NCBI GenBank assembly: GCA_015233285.1
Contig: JADFYA010000205.1
Span: 1-6,868, forward strand
Reading direction: 5' to 3'
Source: Deltaproteobacteria bacterium
Lineage (GTDB): Bacteria > Desulfobacterota > JADFXK01
DNA: 6,868 bases
Below are positions 1 to 6,261 of this stretch, piece by piece. Within the stretch, counting starts at the first letter, position 1, and each line of letters begins with the position of its first letter. The notes beneath the pieces are model-generated. The model made no database searches. It worked only from the letters and a program-made list of their open reading frames with translations, and was not told the origin of the DNA. Position numbers and translations under genes: made by a program.

Positions 1-133
1 TTTAGCGCCGGTGGACCTGCTGGCTGAAGAGAGTCAAGACCGGTTTGAGGAAAGATTTGGCCAGATGCTGGCCAGGGACAAAGCCTTCGATAACCTGGAA
101 CTGAAGATGAGGTGCAAAACAGGCCAGGAATTC
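1..133 (+). repeat. Inverted partial copy of a PAS domain (arm 1), open at the left edge
   Basis: Read on the plus strand from position 2, 44 codons give a PAS segment that starts LAPVDLLAEES and ends CKTGQEF. It matches residues 64-107 of the minus-strand PAS protein at 40 of 44 positions. At DNA level it aligns without gaps to the reverse complement of 662-794, with about 20 mismatches in 133 bases by eye. Most changes are silent. The match stops at GAATTC (128-133), where the next residues should be WV but the frame runs into the antisense of the kinase linker. It is therefore the end fragment of a second PAS-coding sequence lying head-on against the first. It could be a real paralogue cut by an inversion, or the product of a chimeric clone, amplification or assembly. 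Confidence 0.8.
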
Positions 134-982
134 ACTCTTGGCCCGATTAGCCGTCTCGGCCGCCAGTTTCGCCTGTTCCAGCGTCTCCATCCGTTTCCGC
201 TCGGTGACGTCTCTGGCAATGCCCCGGAAGCCAATAGCCTTGCCGGATGAATTCCGGACCAAAGAAACAGATGACTCCAGGTTACGGCTGGTCCCATCTT
301 TGCCGGTCAGGCTCCATTCCACCCCGGTGGTGGCCTTGCCGGTCCGGTAAACGACATTGAGGACTTGATAAACTTTCTTGGCGCTTTCTCTGTCGGTCAG
401 CCGAAGACTGTTCATGCCCTCCAACTCATTTTTGTGATATCCGAACAGCCGCCCCATGGCCTCGTTAACAAAAGTAAAATTTCCTGATAAATCAATTTCA
501 TAATAGCCTTCTCCGATACTGTCCAGGATGGTCCGGTATCGTTCTTCACTCTGCCGGAGTGTTTCCTCCATCCGTTTGCGTTCGGTGATATCATAAACCA
601 CAACGGTCACGCCATTGATTTTACCAGCTTCATGGACGATCCGGGCATTCAGAATGACCCAGAATTCGCGTCCGGTTTTGCTCCTCATCTTCAGTTCCAG
701 GTTATCGAAGGCTTTATCCCTGGCCAGCATTTGACCGAATCTTTCTTCAAACCGGTCGAGGCTCTCTGTGGCCAGTAAATCCACCGGAGCTAAAGAAAGA
801 AACTCTTCCCTGGTATAGCCGGTATACTCACACATGACGTCATTCACGTTGCGGAATTTTCCGGTCATCAGGTCAAATTCATAGATCCCGGCCGGGGCAT
901 GATTGACTAGCTGCTTGTACCGGGCTTCGCTTTCTCGAAGAGCCTCTTCTACGCGCGTCTGCTCTTTCAGCGAATCATTCAA
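2..982 (-). CDS. Two-PAS-domain sensor protein, C-terminus replaced at an inversion junction
   Basis: This is a soluble signalling protein of 326 residues with no membrane segment. Residues about 14-135 form a PAS/PAC domain ending in DITERKRMEE. Residues about 144-265 form a second one ending in DVTERKRME. A short coiled-coil linker follows (about 266-283), reaching AKSEFLA at 281-287. That string normally opens the HisKA dimerisation domain and is followed by NMSHE-type residues with the phospho-accepting histidine. Here it is followed by about 40 residues that are the antisense reading of a PAS sequence, up to a TAA at 4-2. No HisKA or ATPase domain is present, so it cannot autophosphorylate as written. 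The start is TTG at 982, with AAGGA about eight bases upstream and an in-frame TAA at 1000-998; no in-frame ATG precedes the PAS domain. It was probably the N-terminal half of a hybrid or simple histidine kinase. Ligand and partner are unknown. Confidence 0.75.
   Translation of the reverse strand: MNDSLKEQTRVEEALRESEARYKQLVNHAPAGIYEFDLMTGKFRNVNDVMCEYTGYTREEFLSLAPVDLLATESLDRFEERFGQMLARDKAFDNLELKMRSKTGREFWVILNARIVHEAGKINGVTVVVYDITERKRMEETLRQSEERYRTILDSIGEGYYEIDLSGNFTFVNEAMGRLFGYHKNELEGMNSLRLTDRESAKKVYQVLNVVYRTGKATTGVEWSLTGKDGTSRNLESSVSLVRNSSGKAIGFRGIARDVTERKRMETLEQAKLAAETANRAKSEFLACFAPHLQFQVIEGFVPGQHLAKSFLKPVLTLFSQQVHRR
662..794 (-). repeat. Second arm of the inverted PAS repeat, inside PAS domain 1
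   Basis: This is the intact counterpart of the fragment at the left edge. It encodes residues 64-107 of the PAS protein and also begins at a GAATTC (662-667). About 530 bases separate the two arms, which are in opposite orientation. Confidence 0.8.
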
Positions 983-1264
983 CCTTATTTTCCTTATTTA
1001 TATCCGGATAGGAAGTTCCGTCACCACGCCGATTTTGAAAGTCAACGGCCGGGAGCCGGAAACGTCAGGGCTCAAATCTATTTTTCTTAATCTTACGTAC
1101 CACAGGTCTTTCACGGCGGTCAATGATATTTCATGTCACGTGGTTAGGGCCAACTCACCGGTTGCCGGTTACTTATTGCTAGTTGCTCGTTATTGGTTGA
1201 TCGTCGAAAATAATCAGCAACAATCTATGAGAAACCAGCAACCATGTCCCCCTTAAGTTGAAAA
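983..1264. other. Gene-free stretch between rsmB and the PAS gene
   Basis: I see no credible gene in these 282 bases. An open plus-strand frame at 903-1256 lacks coding character and overlaps the PAS gene. The right half carries the 7-bp repeat and imperfect hairpin described separately. The left half may hold the promoter of the PAS gene, but no convincing -35/-10 pair stands out. No canonical rho-independent terminator follows rsmB. Confidence 0.6.
1159..1207 (+). repeat. Degenerate 7-bp tandem repeat (NNGTTGC-like)
   Basis: Read in steps of seven, the sequence gives CGGTTGC, CGGTTAC, TTATTGC, TAGTTGC, TCGTTAT, TGGTTGA and TCGTCGA. This is about six to seven diverged copies of an NNGTTGC unit. 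The reverse-complement motif recurs just to the right (AGCAA at 1216-1220 and ACCAGCAACC at 1234-1243). GGTTGCCGGTTAC (1160-1172) can pair with GAAACCAGCAACC (1231-1243) at 11 of 13 positions, making a long imperfect hairpin. The function is unknown. It sits immediately downstream of rsmB and could affect mRNA 3' ends. Confidence 0.5.
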
Positions 1265-2614
1265 TTATTCAAGGCGGGTCAGAACTGCGGCGAAGAAAGT
1301 GTCGATACCGTGGTGGTGCGTCAAGGTCAGGAGAAAACCTTCCGGGGTGGTTAAACTGCGGCAGGTTGATGGGAGGATCTGGGTCGCGGGAATGATTCGG
1401 TAATCCGGCCGGCGCTTTAGGAATTCGTGAATAACTTCTTGATTTTCAGCCTGGTTCAGGGTGCATGTGGCGTAGACCAACCGGCCTCCGGGCTTCAGAT
1501 AGGGCGCGACCGATTCCAGGAACCGGGATTGGAGGCTGGGAAGACGGGTCAGGTCTGACGCGGTTTTGTTCCACTTGACGTCCGGCCGGCGGCGGATAAC
1601 CCCCAGCCCTGAACACGGCGCATCCAACAAGATCCGGTCGAATTTTACGTGTCCACCAAAAGGGGGAGCAACGGCATCAGCGGCTACGGCCATAACCGAT
1701 TTGGACCCCAGCCTCTTGGCGTTCTGACGCAACTCGGCCAACCGGCCCCGATGGATATCCACGGCCACCACGGTTGCGTCATCTCCGGCCTGTTGGGCCA
1801 GATAGGTGGCTTTGATCCCAGCCCCGGCACAAATATCCAAGCCACGTTGCCCCCTGGTCGGTGCGGCCAGATACCCGACTAATTGCGAGGCTTCGTCTTG
1901 GATGAGAAACAACCCGGCCCGAAACATGGGCGTCTCCTCCAGGGGTTGCACCGGACCGTGGACGTGGAGCGAGTCGGGCAAGAATTCCCCCGGCTCCACC
2001 TTCTCGGCCAGGGGAGACAAGATGTCGGCCAGTTTATTTCGGGCGATGCGGCGGGTGTTGACTCTAATCGTGATGGGTGCCTGAAGGTTGTTGGCCGTCA
2101 GCAAGGCTGCAGCTTCCGTCCGGCCCAATTCGGAGATGAAATGGGCCACCAGCCAATTGGGATGGGAAGTGGTTATCGCCAGATAATTGACCGGATCGGC
2201 CGTCCCATCAGGGACGGTTTCGCTTTCAGGTGTTCGGATCAGGTCGCGGAGCACGGCATTGACAAAGCCACTGACTTTGGCTGGTTGACCGGCCTTGACC
2301 ATCTCCACGACTTCATTGACCGCGGCAAAGCCCGGAATTCTGGTCAGGAAGCGGATTTGAAAGGCCCCCAAACGCAGAGCATTTCTAACTACCGGATCCA
2401 TTTTCCGGGCGGTAATCCGGGAATGGCAGTTGATGATGAAATCCAGCCGGGACCGAAACCGGGTAACCCCGAATACCAGTTGCCCGATTAAAGCCTTTTC
2501 CCGAGAATCGTTAACTTTGTGCTGGTGGAAGGCCCAGGTCAGCCCCGATCTGAGTGTCTCCTGCTTTCTCTCTATCCGCAGAAGTGTCTCCAGGGCCACT
2601 TGTCTCGATGTCAT
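1265..2614 (-). CDS. rsmB: 16S rRNA (cytosine-967-C5)-methyltransferase RsmB
   Basis: RsmB uses S-adenosylmethionine to methylate C5 of C967 in 16S rRNA (E. coli numbering). The 449-residue length fits the family. Residues about 1-130 form the NusB-like RNA-binding domain, including FAAVNEVVEMVK and GFVNAVLRDL. The Rossmann methyltransferase domain follows. Motif I is D260-ICAGAGIKAT, the acidic SAM-ribose residue is in VDIH (D286), motif IV is DAPCSGLG with C334, and motif VI is YATCTLNQAENQ with C384 as the likely catalytic cysteine. The C-terminus TFFAAVLTRLE is typical. Motif I departs from the usual CAAPGGKT in having Ala for Pro and Ile for the second Gly. The ATG at 2614 is supported because the family-typical VALETLLRIE begins at residue 6. 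It overlaps the upstream DUF116 frame by 104 bases, so translational coupling is likely. It is the last gene of the operon. Confidence 0.96.
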   Translation of the reverse strand: MTSRQVALETLLRIERKQETLRSGLTWAFHQHKVNDSREKALIGQLVFGVTRFRSRLDFIINCHSRITARKMDPVVRNALRLGAFQIRFLTRIPGFAAVNEVVEMVKAGQPAKVSGFVNAVLRDLIRTPESETVPDGTADPVNYLAITTSHPNWLVAHFISELGRTEAAALLTANNLQAPITIRVNTRRIARNKLADILSPLAEKVEPGEFLPDSLHVHGPVQPLEETPMFRAGLFLIQDEASQLVGYLAAPTRGQRGLDICAGAGIKATYLAQQAGDDATVVAVDIHRGRLAELRQNAKRLGSKSVMAVAADAVAPPFGGHVKFDRILLDAPCSGLGVIRRRPDVKWNKTASDLTRLPSLQSRFLESVAPYLKPGGRLVYATCTLNQAENQEVIHEFLKRRPDYRIIPATQILPSTCRSLTTPEGFLLTLTHHHGIDTFFAAVLTRLE

Positions 2615-3386
2615 GGATTGTGCCGTTCAGGAAGATGACGACGGCCCGTCTGACCAGGTCCAAATCGAGACTAGTGTTGAAACATGGTCCGAAGGGACGC
2701 TGGTTCAGGATGCCGTAGACAGGAAGAGGATAGGTGTCTTGGATGCCGCTGGCCAGATCTCTTTCGCAGGCCACGCCGATGATTATTTCCGGTCTGATTT
2801 CTTTAACGATTCTCCGGGCGATCGTACCGCCTGTGGCCACGGCCAGCTTAACATGATATTCATCTACGAGATCCAACAGGTCTTTGATTTTACAGCGGCC
2901 ACAGCGTTTGCAATTCTCCGTCTGGCCGGTGATCTTAACCGGACACTCATAGAATTGAAGACAGTGCGGCATAAGCAGGAGGAGTTTCTCCGGCGCCGTT
3001 TTTCGGCCTTCAGCCAGGACCAGTTGGTTGTTAATGCTGATAAATGATCTTTGAACTTCTTCTTTTTTGATCCCGGCCAGGCGTCCGGCCACGACCATCA
3101 GCGGAAAAATGACTTTTATCACCATCCCGCGCAATTTTTTGGAAAAAAATATATTTCGGCCAAGGACTACGGTAAAAAAAAGCAAAATGACCGAAATGAA
3201 TATGGCCGTCAAGGCCGCGCCGAACACGGCAGCCAGGATCGCCGGAAGATATTGGTTGATGTTGCTCAGACCAACATACGGGACCCACCACAACGCCGCG
3301 GCCAGGACCGTTAAGACCACGCAAGTGAGGAATAGGAGGCCGAGAAAAACACGTTTTTGGGGGTATTCTTCCGTTCTGGTAACCAT
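2511..3386 (-). CDS. DUF116 family membrane-anchored protein with cysteine cluster
   Basis: This is a family of unknown function. From a TTG at 3392 it has 293 residues; the ATG at 3386 (291 residues, used here) looks more likely, though neither has a strong ribosome site. Numbering below is from the TTG. Two hydrophobic helices (about 15-38 and 49-78) anchor the N-terminus. The cytosolic part carries MPHCLQFYEC, then CKRCGRC, giving C144, C150, C161, C164 and C167. A further C209 lies in GVACERDLASGI, and C237 in FGPCFN. The spacing suggests a zinc or Fe-S site, which is inference. ATGGT and GIL-type beta/alpha segments follow the cluster. The last 33 or so residues (from about 261) are read out of frame through rsmB, are polar and lack family character. 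It lies 93 bases after fmt in the same operon. Membership of DUF116 is recognised from the cysteine pattern and operon position. Confidence 0.82.
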   Translation of the reverse strand: MVTRTEEYPQKRVFLGLLFLTCVVLTVLAAALWWVPYVGLSNINQYLPAILAAVFGAALTAIFISVILLFFTVVLGRNIFFSKKLRGMVIKVIFPLMVVAGRLAGIKKEEVQRSFISINNQLVLAEGRKTAPEKLLLLMPHCLQFYECPVKITGQTENCKRCGRCKIKDLLDLVDEYHVKLAVATGGTIARRIVKEIRPEIIIGVACERDLASGIQDTYPLPVYGILNQRPFGPCFNTSLDLDLVRRAVVIFLNGTIHDIETSGPGDTSADREKAGDTQIGADLGLPPAQS

Positions 3387-3416
3387 GATCAACTGCTTTC
3401 AAGGCTTGACGTAATT

Positions 3417-3434
3417 CGGGGTTTCCGAACCCCG
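3417..3434 (-). other. Stable hairpin between fmt and DUF116
   Basis: CGGGGTT and AACCCCG form a perfect 7-bp stem with a 4-base loop in the fmt-DUF116 spacer, the only real gap within the operon. No T-run follows on the minus strand, so it is not a classic terminator. It could slow decay, mark a processing site or lower downstream expression. Confidence 0.45.
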
Positions 3435-3479
3435 CCCGGGCCATAACAGGCACTTTCATGATTGGCCGGACCGAAAGAC

Positions 3480-4424
3480 TCAGCCGACAATCTGACCCGC
3501 CTGCAACTCCATGCCTTTGACGAATTCCTCTACCGGCAGCCTTTTGCGGCCTTCGAGTTGAAGTTCCTTGAGCAACAAGGCGCCGGCGGCGGTGGCGATT
3601 TTGAGGATTTGATCATTGATCTCGATGATTTCCCCTGGTTTGGCCTGATTATTCTCGGCCGCGGCGACATCAACGGAAAAGACCTTTAAGCGTTTGCCGT
3701 GCAAGAAAGAAAAAGTCCCGGGCCAGGGGTCCATGGCGCGAACCTGGCGGGCAAGATATTCGGCAGATTGGGTCCAATCGATCCGCCCATCTTCCTTGGT
3801 TAAGGTTCGAGCCATAGTGGCCAGTTTTTCGTTTTGGGGTTTGGGTTCGATTTCACCTTTTTCCATTCCATCGATGGTCTGCAATAGTAATTCCGCTCCC
3901 ATCCTGGCCAGCCGCTCCGATAGAGCACCAGCCGTCTCCCCGTCGTTGATTCGGGTCTTTTTTTGCAGCAAGATAGCCCCGGTGTCAAGGCCCTTGTCCA
4001 TAAGCATGGTGGTAACGCCGGTATAGTAATCGCCATTCAAGACAGCCCAGTTAATTGGGGCCGCCCCCCGCCATTTGGGGAGCAATGATGCATGAACGTT
4101 GATAACGCCCATGCGGGGGATTTCTAATACCTCCGGGGGCAAAATTTGGCCGAAGGCAACGACTACGATCAGGTCCGGGGCGAATTTTTTCATCTGCTCG
4201 ATTGATTTTTCGTCCTTGATGGAGTCAATCTGAACGACGGGCACATTGTACTGCATGGACTTGACTTTTATCGGTGACAGCCCGATCGCCTGACCACGGC
4301 CGCTGGGCCGATCAGGCTGGGTTATGGCGACGGCAAGATTTTTTTTATTGGCTAGCGCCACGAAGGATGGCTCGGCGAACTCCGGTGTCCCCATGAAAAC
4401 AATTTTAATTCCGTTCTGGCTCAT
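3480..4424 (-). CDS. fmt: Methionyl-tRNA formyltransferase
   Basis: Fmt transfers a formyl group from 10-formyltetrahydrofolate to the amino group of initiator Met-tRNA in the cytoplasm, making fMet-tRNA for translation initiation. The 314-residue length is standard. The N-terminal formyltransferase fold opens with IVFMGTPEFA (8-17), followed by the QPDRPSGRG loop (36-44) that contacts tRNA. The catalytic signature is NVHASLLPKWRGAAPI, with N109 and H111, and D147 lies in DKGLDTG; these match N106, H108 and D144 of the E. coli enzyme. The C-terminal OB-like tRNA-binding domain spans about 206-314, with WPGTFSF near its start. The ATG at 4424 shares its A with the TGA of def (TGATG). AAGGAAAAGAG in the end of def can serve as ribosome site, so translation is probably coupled. 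All key residues are present. Confidence 0.97.
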   Translation of the reverse strand: MSQNGIKIVFMGTPEFAEPSFVALANKKNLAVAITQPDRPSGRGQAIGLSPIKVKSMQYNVPVVQIDSIKDEKSIEQMKKFAPDLIVVVAFGQILPPEVLEIPRMGVINVHASLLPKWRGAAPINWAVLNGDYYTGVTTMLMDKGLDTGAILLQKKTRINDGETAGALSERLARMGAELLLQTIDGMEKGEIEPKPQNEKLATMARTLTKEDGRIDWTQSAEYLARQVRAMDPWPGTFSFLHGKRLKVFSVDVAAAENNQAKPGEIIEINDQILKIATAAGALLLKELQLEGRKRLPVEEFVKGMELQAGQIVG

Positions 4425-4936
4425 CAGCTCTTTTCCTTTTCTTCTTTACGTTTGAGTTTTCTCTTGTAAAGGCTTCTTTTGAGCCCACTGAGGTAGTCTA
4501 TGATCAACTTTCCATCGAGATGATCAATTTCATGCTGCAACAAGACAGCCGGAAACTCTTTTGCTTCAATGGTTACTTCCTTACCGTCCCGGGTAAGGGC
4601 CTTGACCCTGACTTGACCTTTGCGCTTGATCTCGACGTTTAGTTCCGGCGCGCTCAAGCAACCCTCCTCCATGCAAAATTCGCCTTCAGCGGCAATAATC
4701 TCCGGATTGATCAAGGCCATGGGGCTTCTTTCCGATTCATTGCGATTGGCGTCAAAAACAATCACCCGGCAAGATTGTCCAACCTGCGGCGCAGCCAGGC
4801 CGACTCCCGGCGCAGCATACATGGTCTCGATCATATCATCGATAAGCTGCAATAGTTCGGGATTAATCTCTTCAACCGGCTTGGCCGGCCGCTTCAGAAT
4901 CGGGGCGGGGTATTTGAATATTTCCAGTACAGCCAT
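4424..4936 (-). CDS. def: Peptide deformylase
   Basis: Def is the metal-dependent hydrolase that removes the formyl group from the N-terminal methionine of nascent proteins at the ribosome exit. From the ATG at 4936 it has 170 residues, the usual length. The three family motifs are intact: GVGLAAPQVG (44-53, with Q51), EGCLS (91-95, metal ligand C93) and HEIDH (135-139, metal ligands H135 and H139, catalytic E136). The C-terminus is highly basic and acidic (KRKLKRKEEKEKS), consistent with ribosome binding. An upstream in-frame start at 5014 would add 26 residues. I prefer 4936 because the family begins at MAVLEIFKYPAPILK and because CAGGAG lies 12 bases upstream. It is the first gene of the operon, with a promoter candidate at 5024-5052. 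Confidence 0.96.
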   Translation of the reverse strand: MAVLEIFKYPAPILKRPAKPVEEINPELLQLIDDMIETMYAAPGVGLAAPQVGQSCRVIVFDANRNESERSPMALINPEIIAAEGEFCMEEGCLSAPELNVEIKRKGQVRVKALTRDGKEVTIEAKEFPAVLLQHEIDHLDGKLIIDYLSGLKRSLYKRKLKRKEEKEKS

Positions 4937-5020
4937 TTGTCGCGTAAACTCCTGGACAGCGATATCGATATAAGGATAAGAGCAACCTGATTCAAGGCAG
5001 CCCATCTTGAACACAATCTG

Positions 5021-5059
5021 ATAACCATATCACTTCTCGAAATCATGTTCAATGGTTAT
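5021..5059. promoter_or_regulatory. Inverted repeat framing the def promoter (possible operator)
   Basis: ATAACCAT (5021-5028) and ATGGTTAT (5052-5059) are perfect 8-base inverted arms separated by 23 bases. One arm covers most of the -10 and the other abuts the -35. The arm centres are about 31 bases apart, near three helical turns. A dimeric or looping regulator could bind here, but chance cannot be excluded. Confidence 0.3.
5024..5052 (-). promoter_or_regulatory. Sigma70-type promoter for the def-fmt-DUF116-rsmB operon
   Basis: On the minus strand TTGAAC (5052-5047) and TATGGT (5029-5024) are exactly 17 bases apart. A TG one base before the -10 (5032-5031) makes it an extended -10. Transcription would start near 5017, leaving about an 80-base leader before the def ATG at 4936. 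An 8-bp inverted repeat overlaps both elements. Confidence 0.45.
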
Positions 5060-5127
5060 TTAGCCGGTCTACCGGAGAAAAGTAAAAATGATCATCCGTC
5101 CGGGCCCACGCGGCTTTCTCCTTTTAA

Positions 5128-6111
5128 TCATTCAGGAACTTGTCTAACTAGAACTTTCAACGGATTAAGGTCAAAAGGTATCTTGGACGAGGCGGCTCCG
5201 GCCAGATAAGGGCCTTTTTTTAAAATGACCATCCGGCCTCGGGCTGGATCATCAACACACGCCACCATGCTGACCTTGTTCGGGATAGGCCCCAGTCCAT
5301 TAGAACAACTGTCTCCGAGTTTGCGTCGGCATCTCCGCCCGGCCTCGACAGCGGCTTCAGAAGATGGAAATCGGGATAGAAAAATAGACATGTCTCCAGC
5401 GGGCAGGCTCAACTCAGCCGTGAATCCCGCACCCAGAGACGGGAGACCCCAGATGTTGTTTGGTAGATATTTGACTGACCGGGGCCGGACGGCCTGGAAC
5501 CAGGCTGCCTCGCCAGGTAGGGAGGGATTCTCGGACAATTGCCCGGCAACCGTTCCGGCTATCTTTTCTAAGATCGCATGGTGGTCACCCTCACCCGAAG
5601 TTATAAAGACCCGGACAAAATATCGTCCCTTGACAAACGCGACGGTATTGCCGGTAACAGAGGATGCCGCGCCCATTTTCGAGGCCGGGCCCAAATTAGG
5701 GAAGAAGGTGGAGTAGATCGCCACGGCCTCCATAAAGCTGGTCATGAGGAAAATCTCCAGCGTGATAGTCCTTCTGCCGTCAGTCGAGATCAGGTCTCCC
5801 GCGGCCAGCAGCTTAAACCCGTGACGCACGAACACCTCGGCCCCACCATCCATGTATTCAAACAGCTTCTCTCCCGGCCAGACAGCCGGATCTTGCAAAT
5901 ACCTAAATCCGTCTATCGCAGCGGGGCCAGGCATCAACCGGATCAACCCGGCGGCTTCCGTCTCGGATCCTGCCCAAGCCGAAGGCCCCGGCCAGAGTGA
6001 TACGACCAGCAAAATGAGCTTGACCAGCAGGCTGCCTAACCGGAACCATCGGCTCGATTCGGTCATGAGCCCGGATATGATCATATTATATACTGAGTGA
6101 TTTGTCATCAT
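5128..6111 (-). CDS. Exported DUF6599-like protein of unknown function
   Basis: The product is up to 327 residues. A signal peptide is clear: a basic stretch (RWFR), a hydrophobic core (about 26-40, LGSLLVKLILLVVSLW) and an AWA-GS cleavage site near residue 48, so the mature protein is periplasmic or outer-surface. There is no lipobox cysteine. The segment KLFEYMDGGAEVFVRHGF (82-99) resembles the conserved YINGGAELYLEYGF-type element of DUF6599 proteins, which is the basis of the call. The rest is mixed alpha/beta with four cysteines (C261, C269, C285 and one in a variable region not assigned), which may pair after export. The start is uncertain: ATG at 6111, 6108 or 6066. The last gives a more normal signal peptide, and a TATAAT at 6090-6085 lies just upstream of it. 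No strong ribosome site precedes any of them. It appears to be monocistronic, separate from the def operon. No enzymatic motif is visible. Confidence 0.7.
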   Translation of the reverse strand: MMTNHSVYNMIISGLMTESSRWFRLGSLLVKLILLVVSLWPGPSAWAGSETEAAGLIRLMPGPAAIDGFRYLQDPAVWPGEKLFEYMDGGAEVFVRHGFKLLAAGDLISTDGRRTITLEIFLMTSFMEAVAIYSTFFPNLGPASKMGAASSVTGNTVAFVKGRYFVRVFITSGEGDHHAILEKIAGTVAGQLSENPSLPGEAAWFQAVRPRSVKYLPNNIWGLPSLGAGFTAELSLPAGDMSIFLSRFPSSEAAVEAGRRCRRKLGDSCSNGLGPIPNKVSMVACVDDPARGRMVILKKGPYLAGAASSKIPFDLNPLKVLVRQVPE

Positions 6112-6226
6112 GACCCGGCTAATATGATCGATGTATAATCAGGCCGGACATTGATACCGGCAGACCGCCTGAAATCACTTAAATTGAAGTCTCGGGGTGA
6201 TAGAGGTTGATCAGCCGGCTTGATCG

Positions 6227-6255
6227 TTGATTCAATCCTATATCGCCTTGATAAT
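6227..6255 (+). promoter_or_regulatory. Sigma70-like promoter upstream of a possible small RNA
   Basis: TTGATT (6227-6232) and GATAAT (6250-6255) are 17 bases apart, matching consensus at four and five of six positions. The start point would be near 6262, inside a purine-rich Shine-Dalgarno-like run. It does not read into a credible gene before the terminator-like hairpin. Confidence 0.35.
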
Positions 6256-6261
6256 AGGAGG

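Noticed and set aside
1159..1243. CRISPR array
   Set aside because: The repeat unit is only 7 bases, diverged and without spacers; no cas gene is present.
903..1256. 117-codon plus-strand frame over the rsmB-PAS spacer
   Set aside because: Its start lies antisense to the PAS gene, no ribosome site is seen, and its end is made of the 7-bp repeat.
1883..2491. 202-codon plus-strand frame antisense to rsmB
   Set aside because: It lies entirely opposite a well-supported RsmB gene, has no recognisable domain and looks like a shadow of its codon use.
2430..3047. 205-codon plus-strand frame opposite rsmB and DUF116
   Set aside because: It is antisense to two supported genes and has low-complexity composition without family motifs.
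3417..3434. Rho-independent terminator after fmt
   Set aside because: The stem is good, but no T-run follows on the transcribed strand and the operon continues with DUF116.
3031..3459. Minus-strand frame starting MKVPVMARAGFGNPELRQ, beginning in the fmt-DUF116 spacer
   Set aside because: It overlaps DUF116 in another frame for most of its length and has no hydrophobic or domain pattern; the DUF116 frame has clear membrane helices there.
4424..5014. Longer def product starting at 5014
   Set aside because: The extra 26 residues lie outside family homology, and they contain the ribosome site used by the ATG at 4936.
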